Shown: one piece after another, positions 14,439 through 24,239 of the stretch
Layout of the letters: the number at the start of each line of letters is the position of its first letter
How positions within the stretch are numbered: the stretch's first letter is position 1
Source: Paenibacillus algorifonticola
GTDB taxonomy: Bacteria > Bacillota > Bacilli > Paenibacillales > Paenibacillaceae
NCBI RefSeq assembly: GCF_000971975.1
Contig: NZ_LAQO01000018.1
Coordinates: 124,001-188,000, forward strand
DNA length: 64,000 bases
Direction of reading: 5' to 3'
Notes under the pieces: model-generated
Databases searched by the model: none
The model's input: only the letters and a program-made list of their open reading frames with translations
What the model was told of the DNA's origin: nothing
Program-made: the position numbers and the translations under genes

Positions 14439-17400
14439 CTACTGAATGAGCCCTGCTTGCAGCAGCATCCGGTAAATCAGCACGGTCGTCTCAGCACGGG
14501 TCAGTAATTTTTGCGGCTGCAATTCATTTCCGTAGCCCTTCACCAAGCCCTTCAATATCGCTGTCCGCATCGCCTCCTGCGCCCAGCTGCCAATTTGCGT
14601 ATGATCAACGTATAGGGATAAATCGACTTCTGCAGCACCTGCCTCCAAATCGGCTCCTGTGCCCGCAAGCTTCAGCGCTCGAACGACCATCACGATAGCT
14701 TCCTGTCTGGATACTTCCTCATTTGGCCGAAATGTTCCGTCTTTATATCCGTCCATAATGCCATAGTCTTTTACCGCAGCCACAGCACTGCTGTACCAGC
14801 TCGAATCGACAACGTCATGGAAGTCCGTGCGACTGCCAACGTTCGGCAATCCTAGCGCCCTTGCCAGCAAAGCTGCTATTTCAGCACGAGTAATGGCGGC
14901 GTCCGGCTTAAATTGCTTCCCTTCCAGACCGTTTACAATCATTCTGCTATTCATATTAGCTATTTCTGCAGCTGCCCAATGCCCCTTAATATCCGTTAAT
15001 TCAGAAGCTTTGGATACGAGTACATAAGTGCTGCTCGTCAAGCTGTGGATGACGGCCGACTTTCGCCCAACCTGCTCTATAAGCATCGTCGGAACGGGGC
15101 GCAGCCCTAACGTCTCATCCCATGCGACAGCCGTTGACACTGCAAGAGATGCATTTGCAGGCATATGAATAACCCTTTCCGCAAAATGGCTGAAGCTGGC
15201 GATTTCGTTTATGCCACCAGCATCAATCGTCTCCACTTTAAAATAAATGGGGCTGCCAATCAGCTGAAAACCGCCTTTTTCTGCTGCTTTTTGCATAGTT
15301 GCTGCTAGTGGCCCCTTCTCAAGTCCAATCGTAATGCGCGCTTTCGTCGCAGCATTCCATTCGGACTGCCCATTCGCCAGATCTGCCATAGGCAGACGGT
15401 ATTCGCCATATGCCGTCTTAAGCGTCACTACCGCATCTGCTTCGGCAAGAACCTTCGCTGCTTCAGCCGAAAGCTGCACTTCGACGACGTCTGCCTCAGC
15501 AGCAATGGAGATGGCGATATTCCGCTTTGCCACCGCGCCTAGTGAACCTGTCACTTTGCTCAGAGTAGCGGCATCTAGGCTGGCATGAATCGTTTTTGCT
15601 CCATCAGCGCCAAGCTTAAGTGATGCTGCTCCAGCTATATTTTGTTCATTAATTTGGATAACAACCGCTGTATCCACAGAAGCTGAAGGCGTGCTCGAAG
15701 TGCCGCCCGTATTGGGAACAGTAGAAGCAGCTGCGCGAATAATGTTCAGCCTATATTTTTTAATCGTGCCATCCTGCGCCTCAACCTGAACCTCAAACGG
15801 ATTGCTTCCTGTTGCCAATGAATAATCATCAGTTGACGTGCCGCTCGTCACCTGCGTGCCGTTTACGTAAACTTTGGAATATGCATCCAACGCGGTCAGT
15901 GTCATTTTCAGACCAGCAGTCGCCTGACCTACATTGACAGTATGATCTGTAATAGCGGGGTTAAAATCGAAGCTCACCACTCCGCCAGCTCCCGTTAGCT
16001 CCCATTTCGTCAAATCCGCATTGCTGCTTAAAGGAACAATATTTTGAATATCAATCGTAGCAACGGCGTCATTGCCTGCGGCGTCCAGCGCATAGACGGA
16101 ATACACTCCGTTTGCCTGCACAGCAAATTGATCCGTTATATCCATGCCATCTGTCTCAAAAAAAGAGGTAGTACGGCTTCCTTCCGCCCATTTTATCGAA
16201 GCTATGCTGTTGAATTCCCCTATAGCCGCTGCCGTCGCATGAACGGTTACCGTTCCAAACGTTGCTGTGGATGGATCAGCTTGCAGTGCAATAGTTGGAG
16301 GCTGATTATAGACGAACGATACCTCCACGGTTTGAACCAGCGCAACTCCGCTTGCCTCCTCCTTGGCAAAATAAGTGACTTCCTCCGCGGTCGTATTACT
16401 CACCGCGAATACGGCGATTCCATCTGCATCGGTCACTGCAGCAGGCTGAGCAATTATGGAGTGCCCGCCACTCGCTTGAAGCCGCACGTTTTGTCCCTCA
16501 AGCGGATGGTTATAGTCATCCATCAGCTTCACAGAAATCAAGGCACTGCTGCTCCCATCTGCCCGGACAAACGTTGCGCTCGCGGTTACGGTTGAGCTGG
16601 ACGGACTTGCTTCGCCAACGACAAAGGTGATTTCTTCGGTCATCTGTATCGCCTGACCGCCAACGGTTGCGCTCACAATCGCAGCGCCTAACGTAGTAGA
16701 GGCAGTCAGCGCTGCTGTATACGTGCCGTCACCGTTATCGGTTACCGCACTAACAGTTCCTAGCGTTGAAGCAATCGTCACCGCCGCGCCGCCAGTTGTC
16801 AAAATATTCTCCTGTGCGTCGCTCAGACTTACACGTATCGTTGTCTGGCTTGCACCGTCAGCAATTAAGGAGTCGTTTGACGCCTGAACTCTACTCATTC
16901 TTACAGATGGAGCTCCCGGTACAAACGATACGCTTGCCGCAGCCGCTATCGCCTGAGCGCCAACTTTGGCGCTCACCATAGCGGTGCTCACGGTAGTAGA
17001 CGCAGTCAGCAGCGCCGTATACGTGCCGTCACCATTATCCGTTACGGCGCTGACACTCCCCTTCGTCGCAGCAATCGTTACCGCTGCTCCTCCGCTCGTC
17101 AAGGCATTTCCCTGCGCATCCTTCAGCTTTACGCTTATCGTTGTCTGGCTCGCGCCATCGGCGGTCAAGGATGCATCCGCCGCCTCCACGGTGCTCGTCG
17201 CCGTCGATACGGCTCCCGGTACAAACTGCACGCTCGCTGTTGACGCGATCATCTGACCGCCAACGGCTGCGCTGACGGTCGCGCTTCCTACTGCTATCGG
17301 CGCAATAAGTGTCGCTGTATACGTGCCGTCACCGTTATCCGTTACGACGCTGACATTCCCTTTCGTCGCAGCAATCGTTACTACTGCTCCTCCGCTCGTC

Positions 17401-19241
17401 AAGGCGTTGCCCTGCGCATCCTTCAGCTTTACGCTTATCGTTGACTGGCTCGCGCCATCGGCGATCAAGGATGCATCCGCCGCCTCCACGGTGCTCGTCG
17501 CCGTCGATACGGCTCCCGGTACAAACTGCACGCTCGCTGTTGACGCGATCATCTGACCGCCAACGGCTGCGCTGACGGTCGCGCTTCCTACTGTAGAAGG
17601 AGCCGTTAAACTTGCCGTATAGATCCCGTTTCCGTTATCCGTTACGGCGCCTGCCGTCCCCTTCGTCGCCGCAATCGTTACCGCCGATCCACCGCTCGTC
17701 AAGGCATTTCCATACATGTCCTTCAACTGTACGCTAACCGTCGTCTGACTCGCGCCATCGGCGGTCACGGACACGGGTGACGCTCCGACTGTACTTGCAG
17801 CCGCAGAAGCCGCCCCCGGCACAAACTGTACGCTTGCTGTCGAAGCTATTGCCTGACCGCCAACGGTTGCGCTGACGGCCGCGCTGCCTGCTGTTATCGA
17901 GGCTGTCAGTACCGCCGTGTACGTTCCATTGCCATTATCCGTTACGGCGCTAATATTCCCATTAGTAGCAGCAAGCGCTACCGCCGCGCCACCGCTCGTC
18001 AAAGCATTCCCTTGAGCGTCCTTCAGCTTCACGGTTATTGTCGTCTGGCTCGTGCCATCAGCGGTCAAGGACGCAGCCACCGCCTCCACGGTGCTCGCCG
18101 CCGCTGAAGCGGCACCGACTACAAACTGCACGCTCGCTGTTGACGCTATCGACTGACCGCCAACGGTTGCACTGACAACCGCGCTTCCTACTGTAGAAGG
18201 AGCAGTTAAACTTGCCGTATAGGTCCCGTTTCCGTTATCCGTTACAGCGCTTACCGTTCCCTTCGTCGCCACGATCGTTACTGCCGCGCCACCGTTCGTT
18301 AAGGCATTTCCATACATGTCCTTCAGCTTCACGCTGACCGTTGTTTGGCTCACGCCATCGGCAGTCAAGGATGCAGCACTCGATTCAACCGTGCTTTGCG
18401 CCGCAGACGGCGCACCTGCCACAAACTGCACACTCGCTGTTGATGCTATTGCCTGGCCGCCAACGCTCGCGCTCACTGTCGCACTGCCCACCGTCGTAGG
18501 CGCAGTCAGCGTCGCCGTATACGTTCCGTTCCCATTATCCGTAACGGCGCTTATCGCCCCCTTCGTCGCCGTAATCGCAACCGTTTCCCCTCCCACTGTC
18601 ATTGCCGTTCCTTGCGCATCTTTCAGCTGCACGCTCACGGTTGTCTGGCTTGTGCCATCGGCAGCAAGGCTCGACTGACCGCTAGAAACGCTGCTTAAGG
18701 CTGGCGATAGCGAATAGTCCGGGACCATGTATGTTTTAAAAGAAAAATCACGGTCGCTAGCAGTAGAATAACCCCTTGTATAAGTATCAGTAGAGCTGCC
18801 ACGCCATGAAATACCCGAGCCGCCTGCATATTCCGTAGTAACAATCATTCGATACATCGTTTCCTTTGTTAAATAAATCGATGTCCCGGAAAAATCAACT
18901 GCGTTCCAGTCTGACCCCATTGCTGCTAATTGTGCAGATCCAAGCGGGGTTGACAGGTTGCCATCCTTATAGATGCTAATTATAAGAGCCCCAGGAGAAC
19001 CAAAGGAACCAGAAAGATTTAAATGAATGGCATCAAGGTATCCCGTTACCGCTGGGGTAAAGGTTTGATAGCGCGGGTTTTCAGCATTCGCCCCTATATT
19101 CCCATAGACAACTAAACTCTCCTGATCCAATACAGCAGTTCCCGCTGCTTCCGCTATACGGACGGATGGCAGCTCCAGTAAAAGTACAACTGCAAGAAAT
19201 ACAGCCATCCATCGTTTATTCCATTTCCATACTTTCATCAT
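14439..19241 (-). CDS. Giant cell-surface protein: Ig-like repeat array, cadherin-like domain, three SLH domains
   Basis: A 1600-aa secreted protein. The signal peptide is at about residues 1-33 (cut near AEA-AG). A beta-rich domain at 34-170 is followed by seven closely similar and one diverged Ig-like (invasin/Big_1-type) repeats of about 100 aa at roughly 180-975, each with ADGxSQTT, TDNGNGTYTA and ASTASVQFV. Next come a cadherin-like beta-sandwich (about 1073-1170, LTKWELTGAGG), a linker domain, and three SLH motifs to the C-terminus that bind pyruvylated wall polymer. ATG codons at 19241 and 19238 are both possible behind GGGGGAT; the second has the better spacing. It is monocistronic. 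Such architecture suits adhesion or S-layer-associated roles; no catalytic domain is seen. Confidence 0.92.
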   Translation of the reverse strand: MMKVWKWNKRWMAVFLAVVLLLELPSVRIAEAAGTAVLDQESLVVYGNIGANAENPRYQTFTPAVTGYLDAIHLNLSGSFGSPGALIISIYKDGNLSTPLGSAQLAAMGSDWNAVDFSGTSIYLTKETMYRMIVTTEYAGGSGISWRGSSTDTYTRGYSTASDRDFSFKTYMVPDYSLSPALSSVSSGQSSLAADGTSQTTVSVQLKDAQGTAMTVGGETVAITATKGAISAVTDNGNGTYTATLTAPTTVGSATVSASVGGQAIASTASVQFVAGAPSAAQSTVESSAASLTADGVSQTTVSVKLKDMYGNALTNGGAAVTIVATKGTVSAVTDNGNGTYTASLTAPSTVGSAVVSATVGGQSIASTASVQFVVGAASAAASTVEAVAASLTADGTSQTTITVKLKDAQGNALTSGGAAVALAATNGNISAVTDNGNGTYTAVLTASITAGSAAVSATVGGQAIASTASVQFVPGAASAAASTVGASPVSVTADGASQTTVSVQLKDMYGNALTSGGSAVTIAATKGTAGAVTDNGNGIYTASLTAPSTVGSATVSAAVGGQMIASTASVQFVPGAVSTATSTVEAADASLIADGASQSTISVKLKDAQGNALTSGGAVVTIAATKGNVSVVTDNGDGTYTATLIAPIAVGSATVSAAVGGQMIASTASVQFVPGAVSTATSTVEAADASLTADGASQTTISVKLKDAQGNALTSGGAAVTIAATKGSVSAVTDNGDGTYTALLTASTTVSTAMVSAKVGAQAIAAAASVSFVPGAPSVRMSRVQASNDSLIADGASQTTIRVSLSDAQENILTTGGAAVTIASTLGTVSAVTDNGDGTYTAALTASTTLGAAIVSATVGGQAIQMTEEITFVVGEASPSSSTVTASATFVRADGSSSALISVKLMDDYNHPLEGQNVRLQASGGHSIIAQPAAVTDADGIAVFAVSNTTAEEVTYFAKEEASGVALVQTVEVSFVYNQPPTIALQADPSTATFGTVTVHATAAAIGEFNSIASIKWAEGSRTTSFFETDGMDITDQFAVQANGVYSVYALDAAGNDAVATIDIQNIVPLSSNADLTKWELTGAGGVVSFDFNPAITDHTVNVGQATAGLKMTLTALDAYSKVYVNGTQVTSGTSTDDYSLATGSNPFEVQVEAQDGTIKKYRLNIIRAAASTVPNTGGTSSTPSASVDTAVVIQINEQNIAGAASLKLGADGAKTIHASLDAATLSKVTGSLGAVAKRNIAISIAAEADVVEVQLSAEAAKVLAEADAVVTLKTAYGEYRLPMADLANGQSEWNAATKARITIGLEKGPLAATMQKAAEKGGFQLIGSPIYFKVETIDAGGINEIASFSHFAERVIHMPANASLAVSTAVAWDETLGLRPVPTMLIEQVGRKSAVIHSLTSSTYVLVSKASELTDIKGHWAAAEIANMNSRMIVNGLEGKQFKPDAAITRAEIAALLARALGLPNVGSRTDFHDVVDSSWYSSAVAAVKDYGIMDGYKDGTFRPNEEVSRQEAIVMVVRALKLAGTGADLEAGAAEVDLSLYVDHTQIGSWAQEAMRTAILKGLVKGYGNELQPQKLLTRAETTVLIYRMLLQAGLIQ
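16600..18700. repeat. About 300-bp tandem repeats encoding Ig-like domains
   Basis: Seven units of close to 300 bp follow one another with exact phase over long stretches. Units covering 17101-17280 and 17401-17580 are nearly identical at DNA level: a 60-bp block at 17221 recurs unchanged at 17521, and the blocks at 17161 and 17461 differ by one base. This shows recent duplication or gene conversion. An eighth, diverged unit continues to about 16310. Confidence 0.92.
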
Positions 19242-19278
19242 AATCCCCCAATAAATAAATTCAGTCTAGCTATCAAGG

Positions 19279-19320
19279 TGAAACGGCTGTCGCCATCCTT
19301 TGGCGGCGCGGCGCGTTTCA
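19279..19320. other. Two-tier stem-loop in the leader of the giant SLH gene
   Basis: Read on the minus strand TGAAACG pairs with CGTTTCA, enclosing an inner stem CGCCA/TGGCG with an AAGGA loop. It lies about 40 bp upstream of the start codon. It does not match a riboswitch consensus I know. It may be a leader structure or simply a chance palindrome. Confidence 0.4.
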
Positions 19321-19363
19321 TTCCGAGAAATATAGAGAAAGGATAGCGTTAGGATATCCTTTC

Positions 19364-19534
19364 CTATATTTTAAAAAAAGTAATTCCCCCAACCACTAAA
19401 GCCACCGCCAAACAAATACCGCTAAACCACTTCGTAAACCTCCAACTGGTGCCATCACCATCCCACCATATTTTCACTAAAATGATGATTCCCAAAAGCA
19501 TGGTGCTGGCAAAAGCAATGAGGGCATCTGTCAT
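19364..19534 (-). CDS. Small membrane protein, 56 aa, unknown function
   Basis: ATG at 19534 with AGGGTG 8 nt upstream opens a 57-codon frame ending in TAG. The protein has two hydrophobic segments (residues 3-20, ALIAFASTMLLGIIILVK, and 38-54, SGICLAVALVVGGITFF) separated by a polar, Trp-rich stretch with DGDG. This suggests a two-helix inner-membrane miniprotein. It is on the same strand as the large SLH gene 120 bp downstream. I do not recognise the family. Confidence 0.6.
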   Translation of the reverse strand: MTDALIAFASTMLLGIIILVKIWWDGDGTSWRFTKWFSGICLAVALVVGGITFFKI

Positions 19535-19660
19535 CGTATGTTCACCCTAGCCTTTCTACATATGCTGTGTAAGTACCAAATTAATGTAAAAAACGATATA
19601 ACCCTATACCTCTTAAGGAGTATTTTCACTGAAATCGCACGTAAAAGGTGCACGATTTAA

Positions 19661-19666
19661 TATAAT
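19661..19666 (+). promoter_or_regulatory. -10 box upstream of the kinase-like/ATPase/LuxR regulator
   Basis: A perfect TATAAT lies 42 bp before the start codon of the 1492-aa gene. No recognisable -35 lies at 16-18 bp; an imperfect palindrome (ATCGCAC ... GTGCACGAT) overlaps that position and could be an activator or self-binding site. Confidence 0.5.
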
Positions 19667-19708
19667 AGAAGGAATGAACGAGCAATTTGACGCCAGAGGT
19701 GTTAGGTA

Positions 19709-22700
19709 ATGACAGGAATGAAGCCTTTCGAAAATAAAACCGGCCAATTGGAGCCTAGCCTATCTGCCTCCGCCATGTCCCTTAGACAATATATGGGCGA
19801 ATCGGAGGGGATGCCGCCTGAGATTTTTCTGCCTTTGGCGAAAGCCCTTGTGGCAAGCATGGGGCAGCTCCATCAACAGCACATGATTCATCTCGATTTG
19901 CGGCCTGAGCGAATCACTATTTTTCCAGATAAAAATAATGCTGCCGTGAATGATTACGGATTTGCCGTACAGCGTACCGATGGCCACTATATTCGTCCGG
20001 CCGGACATCTGATCTCCGAACCGTCTCTGCCCTACTGCTCACCAGAAAATACCGGACGCATGCTGCGGGCGGTCGACGAGCGAAGCGATCTTTATTCTCT
20101 GGGCGTCATTTTTTACGAAATGCTGGCGAAGCGCCTGCCCTTCGTCGCGGACAATCCGCTTGAATGGGTGTACATGCATCTGGTGCAGAGCCCTCCGCCG
20201 ATAATGGATCAGCATAAGGCTTGGCCTGATGGACTGGAAGCGATCATTATGAAGCTGCTTGAAAAAAATCCGGACAAACGCTATCCCAATGCTGCCCTCC
20301 TGCTGGCGGATTTGGACAAAGTTGGCCACTCCCAGCCTGCTTTTATACTGGAGCCTGGCTTTCATGGCAGGGAGTATGAGCTTTCGATGCTCACTCAGGC
20401 CTTCTATTCCGCCTGCTTCGGCTCTACGGAATTAGTCTATATTTCGGGTGAAGCCGGTATTGGCAAAACCAGCCTTATCGATGAAGTGTTTCGCAAGCAG
20501 CTGCAAGCACGGGATTTTTTCTACATTACGGGGAAGTTTGAGCAGCTTGCGAATGAAAGCCCTTATCATCCGATTATTCAGGCGTTTCGTGGACTTATTC
20601 GCCATTTGCTTGGTGAGCACAAGAACAAGTCGGAGCAATGGAAGCTTAGGCTGCGTGAGGCTCTCGGCGCAGGCGCAGGCGTCATAACCGCCATTATCCC
20701 TGAGGCCGCCCTGCTGCTGGGCGATGTGCCTATGACGGAGGAGCTGCCTACCCATGAATCGCATAAACGGTTCATTTACGTTTTCCGCAAATTTGTGCAG
20801 GCTTTAGCTTCAAAAGAGCAGCCCATCGTGCTGTTTATTGATGATTTGCAATGGGCAAACTTATCGTCGCTGCAGCTTATCCATGCTCTAGTCTGCGATC
20901 CAGAATGCCAGTACCTGCTTTTTGTATGCGCGTATCGCCATCTGGAAACCGACCGCAGCAAGCTGCCTGGGTATGAGCCGGATGGGAGCGTCGCCGAGCA
21001 AGCGGTCGTCCGCCATCTTCATCTGGAGCCGCTCGATATCGAGCCGATTCAGCGGTTTGTCATGGAGGCACTGAACAGCCCGGCTGAGACAACATCATCT
21101 TTGACGGAGCTGCTTTATCATAAATCTGGCGGCAATCCGTTTCACTTCAAGCAAATTTTGCTTCGCATGCAGGATGACGGCAGTTTAAGGTACAACCACG
21201 ACAAACGCAGCTGGCAATGGGATTGGGAGCAGATGATCGAGCGGGAACCAAGCTTTGCCATTCATGATTTGATGACGTATAGATTGAGCCGACTGTCATC
21301 CACAGCGCAGAAGCTGCTCCAGCTCGCTTCCTGTGTAGGCAGTACCTTTTCGCCGCATGTCATTGCCCGGGTCGCCCATCAGGAGATCGAGGCGGTGTCC
21401 ACAGAATGGTCCGCTATTGAGGCTGAAGGAATCATCATTCCCATCCAAAAGCATCAATATCGTTTTGCCCACGACAGCATACAGAAGCTGATTTACAGCC
21501 AATTGGACGATTCCGCGAAGCAGACCCGGCATGTCCAAATCGGCCGCTTTTTGAACGGGCAGCACGAAGCTGAATCGGAAGCAGGAGCCGGAGAGCATGC
21601 GTTTGATGCGGTCAATCATTTGAATAGGGGCGCAAAGCTGGTCGCAGATCCAGCAGAACGGCTTCAGCTCGTGAAGCTTAATCTGGAGGCAGGAACAAGG
21701 GCCAAAGCCTCCTCCGCCTATGATGTCGCCTTAGGCTATTTCCACAAGGGAGTCTTGCTGCTGAATACAGACGATTGGGAGACGTCCTTTGAGCTTTGTT
21801 TTGACCTCTATGCCCAAAAAGCGGAATGTGAATATATGTGCGGCAATTACGAGATATCCGGCAGAGACATTGAGCTGCTGCTTAGCTATGCGCGCAGCCC
21901 AGCTGAACGAAGCAGCGTGTTTATGATCCGAATTATGCAATATGTCAATCAGGGCAAATATTTGGAAGGCACTGCTCTCGGCCTGCAAAGCTTGAGAGAG
22001 CATCACATTATAATTGATCCTAACCCTGGAAGCCTAATGCTTATGATTGAAGGCTTGCGAATTGAAATGCTGCTGCGTAATCGCTATGACAAGCTTGCTC
22101 AGTTGAAGGAAATGACCGATGCGGACCGCATCGCAGCGATGAATTTAATTTTTGCGATGGCGCCCTCCACCTTCTTTACGAATAAAAAAGTATATTTTCT
22201 GCTCATGTGCCGGGCAATCCAGCTGTCGCTTAAACATGGGAACACACCGGTTTCCGCCGCTGCCTATTCGGCTTACGGCATGGTTTTGGGCAATGCAATG
22301 GGCAAATTCAACAAGGGCTATGCCATTGGCAAGGTAGGCGTGGAGCTTTCCGAGCAGTACAATATCTCTTCGGTTAAAAGCAAAACCTATACGATCTACG
22401 GCGGAGTATTGTGCCAATTTGCCGGCAAGGCTGGGGAAGGCGATGTCTATGTATCCCAAGCGATGCGTCTTGGCATGGACTCCGGCGATTATGTGTTTGC
22501 CAGCTATGCGATCGGAGCCCATATAAACGCCCTGTACGCAAGAGCGCCGCTAAGCGAGTTAAACCGGAGAATAGCCGACTATATGGTCGTGCTGGATACA
22601 ACGAAGGACGAATTCGTGCGGCAAAATTTTTACCTTTATCAGCAGTTTTTTCTCGCCCTGCAAGGCAGGACGGCTGCGCCGGACTCCTTTAGCGGATCTG

Positions 22701-24187
22701 GCTTCGATGAGGAGCAATTTTTAAAGCAAATTCGACAAGAGGAAACCGCAGCCACAACTCTATTTCAATTCAGCGCCTATAAAACGCAGCTGTGCTGCCT
22801 TCTCGGGCGCTATGAGGAGGCGATCCAATGGGCTAGCCAAGCGAAAACGCATGAAGCCTACGCCACCCATTTGCCCCATTTGCCAGAATGCCTGTTTTAT
22901 GAATCGCTAGCCATCATAGCGGCCTATCCCGAGCTGCGCAAACATCCGGCTATGAGAAAAAGCTTGCTGCGCAATCTTGGGCGTTTCCGAAAATGGGCCG
23001 TATGGAGCCCGGACTTTTATCAGGCCAGATCCGATATTCTTCATGCTGAATATGCTCGCTCCTGCAATAAGCGAAGCGTGGCGGAGGAGCTTTATGACAA
23101 GGCGCTGCGCCAAGCTAGAGAGATGGGCGATATTCAGGCGATAAGCCTTGCAGCCGAGCTCGCAGCGAACTACTACATGGCCCGAGCCATGAACAAGACG
23201 GCTATATTTTATTTACAGACAGCACTAGATGGGTATGTACAGTGGGAAGTGTACGTAAAATCAGAGCAATTAGAGGAGCAGCTGCTGAGCTTGCAGCGGC
23301 AAGAGCAGGAACAAGCAGATACGGCCTCTGCACGAATGTCCTTATACACCCTGCCTGTAGAGGCGGACGGGAGCAATAAAGAACAGTCGGCTGCTCCAAT
23401 CAGCTTCCGCAGCAGTGAGTCGCTATCAACAGAGAGCCTCGATCTCGCCGCTATATTGCAAACCACACAAGCGATTGCGAACCCGCTCGATATGGACGCC
23501 GTGCTTGCGGAAATCATGAGAACGATTTTGAAGCATGCCGGTGCAAGCAAGGGAGCCCTGCTTACGGACAGCCATGATGTCCTTTATGTCCAGGTTTATG
23601 CCGCCTCGGAGGAGCAGACTGTCCCGTCCCCTTTCGAGCTGAATGACAGCTCCCTGCTGCCCGAAGGCATTATCCGCTATGTGCTGCGTACACAGGAGAA
23701 GGTTCATTATGCCGGAACAGAAGAAAGCTGGCTTATCCATAATCCTTATATGGCAAGGCATCGGCCCCAGTCGGTTATATGTATCCCCGTTGCTGTTCAC
23801 GGCACGATGCTCGGCGTGCTTTATCTTGAAAATAAGCTGGCAAGCGGCGTGTTCACAGCTGACCGCATCCCGGTACTGCTCGCTATGGCGTCGTACGGTT
23901 TATTAATGTGTGTCCTGCAAAGCTTGCCGGAGCAAGCCGAGCCCCAGACCAGCAAGGAAACAGACATACTTCCGATGCCCAGCATGATTGCAGAGCCACT
24001 TACGGAGCGCGAGCTAGAGGTGCTTGCCCTGCTTGCCGCAGGCTTATCCAATAAAGAGATTGCCGAGCATCTCATTATCGCCCTAAGCACGGTAAAGGTG
24101 CATGTGAAAAATATTTTTGCCAAGCTCAAGGTCAATCGGCGTACAAAAGCAGTCGCTCAAGCGAAGGAGATGAAGCTGCTCAGCTAA
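19709..24187 (+). CDS. Multidomain regulator: truncated protein kinase-like, AAA ATPase, TPR-like, GAF, LuxR HTH
   Basis: A 1492-aa protein. Residues 1-210 match only the C-lobe of a Ser/Thr kinase: the catalytic loop reads HLDLRPE, the magnesium loop DYG, then SPENTGR and DLYSLGVIFYEML. The glycine loop and catalytic Lys of the N-lobe are absent. An ATPase follows (Walker A GEAGIGKT near residue 247, Walker B VLFIDDLQWAN near 375), then a long helical repeat region (about 620-1180), a GAF domain (about 1220-1390) and a LuxR-type HTH at the end (LTERELEVLALLAAGLSNKEIAEHL split over residues 1430-1455). The family is related to the large kinase-ATPase-GAF-histidine kinase sensors, with the kinase end replaced by a DNA-binding domain. 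ATG 19709 has AGAGGTG upstream. Target genes and ligand are unknown. Confidence 0.85.
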   Translation: MTGMKPFENKTGQLEPSLSASAMSLRQYMGESEGMPPEIFLPLAKALVASMGQLHQQHMIHLDLRPERITIFPDKNNAAVNDYGFAVQRTDGHYIRPAGHLISEPSLPYCSPENTGRMLRAVDERSDLYSLGVIFYEMLAKRLPFVADNPLEWVYMHLVQSPPPIMDQHKAWPDGLEAIIMKLLEKNPDKRYPNAALLLADLDKVGHSQPAFILEPGFHGREYELSMLTQAFYSACFGSTELVYISGEAGIGKTSLIDEVFRKQLQARDFFYITGKFEQLANESPYHPIIQAFRGLIRHLLGEHKNKSEQWKLRLREALGAGAGVITAIIPEAALLLGDVPMTEELPTHESHKRFIYVFRKFVQALASKEQPIVLFIDDLQWANLSSLQLIHALVCDPECQYLLFVCAYRHLETDRSKLPGYEPDGSVAEQAVVRHLHLEPLDIEPIQRFVMEALNSPAETTSSLTELLYHKSGGNPFHFKQILLRMQDDGSLRYNHDKRSWQWDWEQMIEREPSFAIHDLMTYRLSRLSSTAQKLLQLASCVGSTFSPHVIARVAHQEIEAVSTEWSAIEAEGIIIPIQKHQYRFAHDSIQKLIYSQLDDSAKQTRHVQIGRFLNGQHEAESEAGAGEHAFDAVNHLNRGAKLVADPAERLQLVKLNLEAGTRAKASSAYDVALGYFHKGVLLLNTDDWETSFELCFDLYAQKAECEYMCGNYEISGRDIELLLSYARSPAERSSVFMIRIMQYVNQGKYLEGTALGLQSLREHHIIIDPNPGSLMLMIEGLRIEMLLRNRYDKLAQLKEMTDADRIAAMNLIFAMAPSTFFTNKKVYFLLMCRAIQLSLKHGNTPVSAAAYSAYGMVLGNAMGKFNKGYAIGKVGVELSEQYNISSVKSKTYTIYGGVLCQFAGKAGEGDVYVSQAMRLGMDSGDYVFASYAIGAHINALYARAPLSELNRRIADYMVVLDTTKDEFVRQNFYLYQQFFLALQGRTAAPDSFSGSGFDEEQFLKQIRQEETAATTLFQFSAYKTQLCCLLGRYEEAIQWASQAKTHEAYATHLPHLPECLFYESLAIIAAYPELRKHPAMRKSLLRNLGRFRKWAVWSPDFYQARSDILHAEYARSCNKRSVAEELYDKALRQAREMGDIQAISLAAELAANYYMARAMNKTAIFYLQTALDGYVQWEVYVKSEQLEEQLLSLQRQEQEQADTASARMSLYTLPVEADGSNKEQSAAPISFRSSESLSTESLDLAAILQTTQAIANPLDMDAVLAEIMRTILKHAGASKGALLTDSHDVLYVQVYAASEEQTVPSPFELNDSSLLPEGIIRYVLRTQEKVHYAGTEESWLIHNPYMARHRPQSVICIPVAVHGTMLGVLYLENKLASGVFTADRIPVLLAMASYGLLMCVLQSLPEQAEPQTSKETDILPMPSMIAEPLTERELEVLALLAAGLSNKEIAEHLIIALSTVKVHVKNIFAKLKVNRRTKAVAQAKEMKLLS

Positions 24188-24239
24188 ATTCGACGGCCAT
24201 ATTGCGCAAACCTAATCGGCTCACTAAATGGAGGTATTC

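Noticed and set aside
16044..18678. Several plus-strand frames opposite the giant SLH gene
   Set aside because: They repeat with the same 300-bp period as the Ig array and have no ribosome sites; they are antisense shadows of repetitive coding DNA.
19279..19320. Cyclic-di-GMP (GEMM) or other riboswitch upstream of the SLH gene
   Set aside because: Conserved GEMM blocks are not found; only two short stems are visible.
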